NCBI GenBank assembly: GCA_020849795.1
Contig: JADZFR010000051.1
Location: 19,821 to 83,820, forward strand
Direction of reading: 5' to 3'
DNA length: 64,000 nt
Source of the DNA: Planctomycetota bacterium
Lineage (GTDB): Bacteria; Planctomycetota; UBA8742; UBA2392
The first letter of the stretch is position 1. Each line of letters starts with the position of its first letter. A model generated the notes under the pieces. It saw only the letters and a list, made by a program, of their open reading frames with translations, searched no databases and was not told where the DNA came from. This document shows, piece after piece, positions 60,603-64,000 of the stretch. A program made the translations under genes and the position numbers.

Positions 60603-62933
60603 CTAGCGCTCTTCCAGCTTGCGGATTGCCTCATCAATGTGGCTTCGCACCGGCTCGGCGGTGCTGTCAGTCCGGTCGCGCAACTTGCGCAGCCAGTCAA
60701 CGTCGCGCTTCACGCCAAACGCCACGATGTAGTCGACGCACTTGCGGCGCAGCTGGACGTTCGGCTCTTCGGCCAGTTCCTGGATGCGCTTGGCGTACCC
60801 GTCGTCCTTGATCGCAATCAGCACGTCAATCAGCAGCGGCACGCGGTGGTGTTCTTTGACGGCGCCCGTGGTCAGCGTGTCCACACGCTTGCGAACCTCG
60901 CCAGACACATAGTTGAAGTTCGCGCCGTCGTTGGCGGCTACTTTCTTGATCAACTCGCCCGCGTCGTATTCGCTGGTGGCGTTGGCCAGCATGCTCAGCG
61001 CCAGATCAAGCACCTTACGGCGTTTGTCGGCCTCGCCCCACTTGTCCAGGCGGCCCAGCGCGCGCACCGCTTCGCCCTGCATTTTCTGGCTGTCTTCTTT
61101 CAGTGCGGCATCGACAACCTTGCTGGCGTCGATGTCTGTCGCCACCATCGTCACCTGCGCGTAAGCTGCACTGCGGACCTCTTCTTTGTCGTCAGTCAAC
61201 CCGCGCTCCACCATCTCCACGGACTGCTTGTTTTCGCCCATGCGTTGCGCGGTGATCACGCCGAACTTGATGGCGGCTGCGCGCACGTTTGCGTCAGGGT
61301 CGCCAAGGCGCGCCTTGATCGCGGGAAACACATCTTCGTCCTTGATACGCGCGCTGCGCCGGTACGTATCAATGGCACTCAGCGCGGCATTGCGGACTTC
61401 GGCATCCGGCTCTTTCTCGGGGCTCAGGGCGTCCAGAAACAGCGGCAGCAGCTCTTTGTCTTCGCTGCGCTGCAGGCCCTGCAATGCATTCTGGCGGGCT
61501 TTGGCAAACTCGGTGCCGGCGGACTTGGCCGCAGCCACCAGCAGGTCTTTGGACTTCTTCAGCGGGATATAGCTGCGACCCAGGTTCTGGACCGCCTGTG
61601 CACGAATCACGCCGTCTTCACTCTTCACCCAGCGCTCAAGGTCGGCAAAGCTGTCTTTGCCGCGGCTTTCAGCATAGGCGTTGATGCACTGCGCGCGCTT
61701 GGGCACATCCAGCGTTGTGTCGTCGGCGGCTTCCTTGACCAGGTTGATGCCGTCGGTCTTCAGGCTGGTGCGGTAGTTTAACAGGTGGTCGATCACCTTG
61801 CCGCGCAGCTTTTTGTCTTTCTCTTCGGTCGAGCCCAGCGTGCGATAGGCTGCCACGAAGGCCTTGAGCGCGTCTTCACTGTTCAGGCTTGCCAGGTGGC
61901 GGTCCACCAGGTCACTCCAGTACGTCGCAGCCTTGCCTTCGGGCACCGCCGAGTCAGCAACAGCCAGAAATGCCGTGACGCCCGCGGCACCGAACTCGCC
62001 CATGGTCTGCGCGGCGCGCTGGTGCTGCACGGTGCGGGTTTCGTCTTTGAACACGGCGATCAAAGCATCCAGCGAGACCTGCTTGATGGCGTCGCGCTGC
62101 ATCAGCCGGATTGACTGTCCGCGCAATGAAACCAGCCCGGCAAACTCGCTCATGGTCGCAACGTCCACGAGGCCCGGCACCGCACGCGCGTCGGCCAGTT
62201 CGGCCAGGCCGAACAATGCGGTCAGGCCCAGCGGGTTGCCGTAGTCTTTGGCGAGCGCGCCGGCGCGTTTGCCCTCGGCGTCTTTCACACCAAGGCGTTG
62301 CGTCTCCCACAAGTCGAGAAATGTGTCCGCGCTTGCCATGTGCTTGGTCGCCGTCAGCACGCCGATGGCCGCCACGCGCAGCAGCACGGGCTTGGCCGCG
62401 TCGGCCAGGATTGGCGCCGCCACGTCTGCCCCCTCGCGCAGCGCCGCCAGGCCATGCAGCGCACCCCAGCGAATGCGGGTGTCCATGGTTTCGGTAGCCG
62501 TGATGCGCTTGAGTTCATTGACCAGCTCGCCACGTTCCGCTGAGGCGGATTCGTCGCTGTAGATGCGTCCCAACGCCGAGGCGCAGGCGCCGGCCAGCAG
62601 CGGGTAGTTGGACTTGTCAACCGCATTGGCCTTGAGCACGTCGTTCAACGTTGCTGCGGCACGGGTGTCGCCCAGCGCGCCCAGCAGGCGTGCGCATTCA
62701 AGACGACGCGTGCTGCGGGCCGCCTTTTCTTCGGCGTTGATGCCGGCAGCGTCCGGGTCCTGCTTCAGCCCGTCGAGCAGGTCGTCAAACGCGTCGGCGC
62801 CGGCCTTGGCAAGCCGCTCAATCGCGGCAGTGCGCTTGATGGAGTCACCGAGGTCTTTGACGTCGGCTTCAAAGTCGCCGGCAGAGAGCACCGAGGCAAA
62901 GGAAAGAAGTGCAAGGATCAATATGCGCTGCAT
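60603..62933 (-). CDS. Exported HEAT-repeat protein
   Basis: 776 aa. Signal peptide MQRILILALLSFASVLSAG, mature protein almost entirely HEAT repeats: RRLECARLLGALGDTRAAATL, VLLRVAAIGVLTATKHMAS, VIRAQAVQNLGRSYIPLKKS, EVRNAALSAIDTYRRSARIKDE, NVRAAAIKFGVITAQRM, EVRSAAYAQVTMVA. Such solenoids act as protein-binding scaffolds; location is periplasmic. It is the first gene of the leftward MoxR/VWA series. The 177-base gap to the PQQ gene (60426-60602) holds no gene I can support. Confidence 0.85.
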   Translation of the reverse strand: MQRILILALLSFASVLSAGDFEADVKDLGDSIKRTAAIERLAKAGADAFDDLLDGLKQDPDAAGINAEEKAARSTRRLECARLLGALGDTRAAATLNDVLKANAVDKSNYPLLAGACASALGRIYSDESASAERGELVNELKRITATETMDTRIRWGALHGLAALREGADVAAPILADAAKPVLLRVAAIGVLTATKHMASADTFLDLWETQRLGVKDAEGKRAGALAKDYGNPLGLTALFGLAELADARAVPGLVDVATMSEFAGLVSLRGQSIRLMQRDAIKQVSLDALIAVFKDETRTVQHQRAAQTMGEFGAAGVTAFLAVADSAVPEGKAATYWSDLVDRHLASLNSEDALKAFVAAYRTLGSTEEKDKKLRGKVIDHLLNYRTSLKTDGINLVKEAADDTTLDVPKRAQCINAYAESRGKDSFADLERWVKSEDGVIRAQAVQNLGRSYIPLKKSKDLLVAAAKSAGTEFAKARQNALQGLQRSEDKELLPLFLDALSPEKEPDAEVRNAALSAIDTYRRSARIKDEDVFPAIKARLGDPDANVRAAAIKFGVITAQRMGENKQSVEMVERGLTDDKEEVRSAAYAQVTMVATDIDASKVVDAALKEDSQKMQGEAVRALGRLDKWGEADKRRKVLDLALSMLANATSEYDAGELIKKVAANDGANFNYVSGEVRKRVDTLTTGAVKEHHRVPLLIDVLIAIKDDGYAKRIQELAEEPNVQLRRKCVDYIVAFGVKRDVDWLRKLRDRTDSTAEPVRSHIDEAIRKLEER

Positions 62934-63135
62934 GCGTAAGCCCTGTCCGTGTCACAACTACAAACGACGTGCCCGGCACTTTCGCCGGAGAATTGGGGCA
63001 TGAGCGTAGCATGGTCACACCGTGCGGCAATGGCATGGCCCATGGTCGGCGGGACGCACACCGGACCAGAAATCTGCGATCTCCGGATTGCCGGGCGTAG
63101 ACGCTGAACCCGCCGGGCGTTACTAACGCTCACGT

Positions 63136-64000
63136 ATGGACCGACCTCGTGGACGCGCACGCCAGCCCGGACCCAACCCCGCACGCAACCAGTGGGGACG
63201 CGGCGGCGCCAAGCCCAATCGCGGCGCCGATCGCGCAAAGCCGCACCCGCGGACGGCCCACGCGCTGGACCCACGCAAAGCCGCCTACGACAGCCTGCGC
63301 CGCATTGAACCCGGCGAGCGCATTGAGCCCGCCGTCTTCGGCACGCTGCGCCACCATGGCGCGGACCCGGCACTGGCTTCGCGTGTATTGCCGCAAGTTG
63401 AAGATGCTGTGCGATTTTCGTTTCTGTTTGACTACTTGATTTCGCACGTGGCTTCGCGCGCGGTTGCCGACCTTGACCGCGACGTACGCGCCGCCCTGCA
63501 TATGTTTCTGGCGTGGCTGATCCACGACCCCAAAGCAGCTTACGCGCACGGCAACGCGGCCGTCGACCTGCTGACCGCCAAGCATGCGGGGCGCGGATTC
63601 GTGAACGCTTGCGCCCGCAAGCTGTCAGGCTTCTTTCGCATCGAAAACACAGGGCTCGAAGACTATCGCGGCGCAGCCGAGCGCCACGAGCAGTTGCCGC
63701 TGTGGGCCGACCGCTGCCGGCTTGGCGCCGGGCGCATGCTCGTCGGCGAGCGCGCGATTCTGCCCGACCCGGTTGCCGACCTGGCCGCGCACCTGTCGGT
63801 CGTCGCCAGCATCCCGCGAGTACTGGTTGATCGGCTGATTGACCAGCATGGCCCGCAGGCTGCGGTGCAGGCGGCGCTGGCGTGCATCGAAAAGCCGCTG
63901 ACATGGATTCGCCCGAACGCGCTGTTCGCAGAGGCATTTCACCTCCCGCATTGGTGGACCGCCCAGGGCATCGCGGTGATTCAGCACCAGGGCGCTCTTG
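63136..64000 (+). CDS. rsmB: RsmB/Sun-type rRNA cytosine-C5 methyltransferase, N-terminal part (partial)
   Basis: At least 288 codons, open to the window edge. A basic, Arg/Gly/Pro-rich tail (residues 1-45) precedes a NusB-like RNA-binding domain: RKAAYDSLRRIEPGERIEPAVFGTL, ALHMFLAWLIHDPKAAYAHGNAAVDLL and GRGFVNACARKLSGF, which is the AYAVNEAV..GFVNAVLR pattern of RsmB. Later KPLTWIRPNALF corresponds to PLWLRVN just before the methyltransferase domain. RsmB methylates C967 of 16S rRNA in E. coli. The catalytic cysteines lie beyond the window, so a related NOP2/Sun enzyme cannot be excluded. Confidence 0.75.
   Translation, partial: MDRPRGRARQPGPNPARNQWGRGGAKPNRGADRAKPHPRTAHALDPRKAAYDSLRRIEPGERIEPAVFGTLRHHGADPALASRVLPQVEDAVRFSFLFDYLISHVASRAVADLDRDVRAALHMFLAWLIHDPKAAYAHGNAAVDLLTAKHAGRGFVNACARKLSGFFRIENTGLEDYRGAAERHEQLPLWADRCRLGAGRMLVGERAILPDPVADLAAHLSVVASIPRVLVDRLIDQHGPQAAVQAALACIEKPLTWIRPNALFAEAFHLPHWWTAQGIAVIQHQGAL

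Noticed and set aside
62918..63937. Minus-strand frame opposite the rsmB-like gene
   Set aside because: Arg/Ala-rich shadow; the plus-strand frame has clear NusB-domain motifs.

Overview
The window is 64 kb of GC-rich, densely packed bacterial chromosome. No rRNA, tRNA, insertion sequence, prophage or CRISPR array is visible. The gene set points to Planctomycetota. It includes a MoxR ATPase / DUF58 / BatA / von Willebrand (VWA) cluster with a glutamine-amidotransferase-like VWA protein. It also includes an ExbB-ExbD-ExbD module beside very large periplasmic TPR proteins, PQQ-type and HEAT-repeat exported proteins, and a short Ser/Thr kinase of myxobacterial/planctomycete type. The phylum call is inferred from gene content, not from a marker gene.

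Layout. 1-5.5 kb: the tail of a class V aminotransferase, a DUF2188 protein, then leftward hydantoinase/oxoprolinase subunits B and A, an alpha/beta hydrolase and a rhodanese. 5.6-9.4 kb: malate dehydrogenase, a VapBC toxin-antitoxin pair with a striking perfect palindrome over the vapB start, an unknown gene and inositol-phosphate synthase. 9.4-19 kb: a membrane protein and a lipoprotein, then ExbD, ExbD, ExbB and two exported TPR proteins (439 and 1332 aa). 19-27.3 kb: a type IV pilus/secretion inner-membrane locus made of a PilM-PilN fusion, a PilO-like protein, a membrane-anchored protein with four EF-hands, and a lipoprotein secretin with its own promoter and separated by a terminator.

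27.4-34.2 kb: one unknown gene, then a tightly coupled operon reading psd, two tandem paralogous secretin-N-domain-like proteins, pssA, a Sua5/TsaC-phosphatase fusion, and rpiB. This places phosphatidylethanolamine synthesis together with two periplasmic proteins. 34.3-39 kb: two paralogous TPR genes (the second frameshifted in a run of six A), a degenerate S26 signal peptidase and a Ser/Thr kinase. 39-46 kb: a hydrolase, yidC, mnmE, small lipoprotein, thioesterase, glutaredoxin and NAD(P)H-hydrate epimerase genes. 46-63 kb: one long leftward series, HEAT protein, PQQ-like protein, MoxR, membrane HEAT protein, DUF58, BatA/VWA, large VWA protein, DNA polymerase III delta and two membrane proteins. 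63.1-64 kb: the start of an RsmB-type rRNA methyltransferase.

Most likely places for something new: (i) the pilus locus, where an EF-hand protein occupies the place normally held by PilP and PilM is fused to its partner PilN; (ii) the STN-like pair inside the phospholipid operon; (iii) the nested 168-bp palindrome at 641-808 and the vapB palindrome at 7424-7474.
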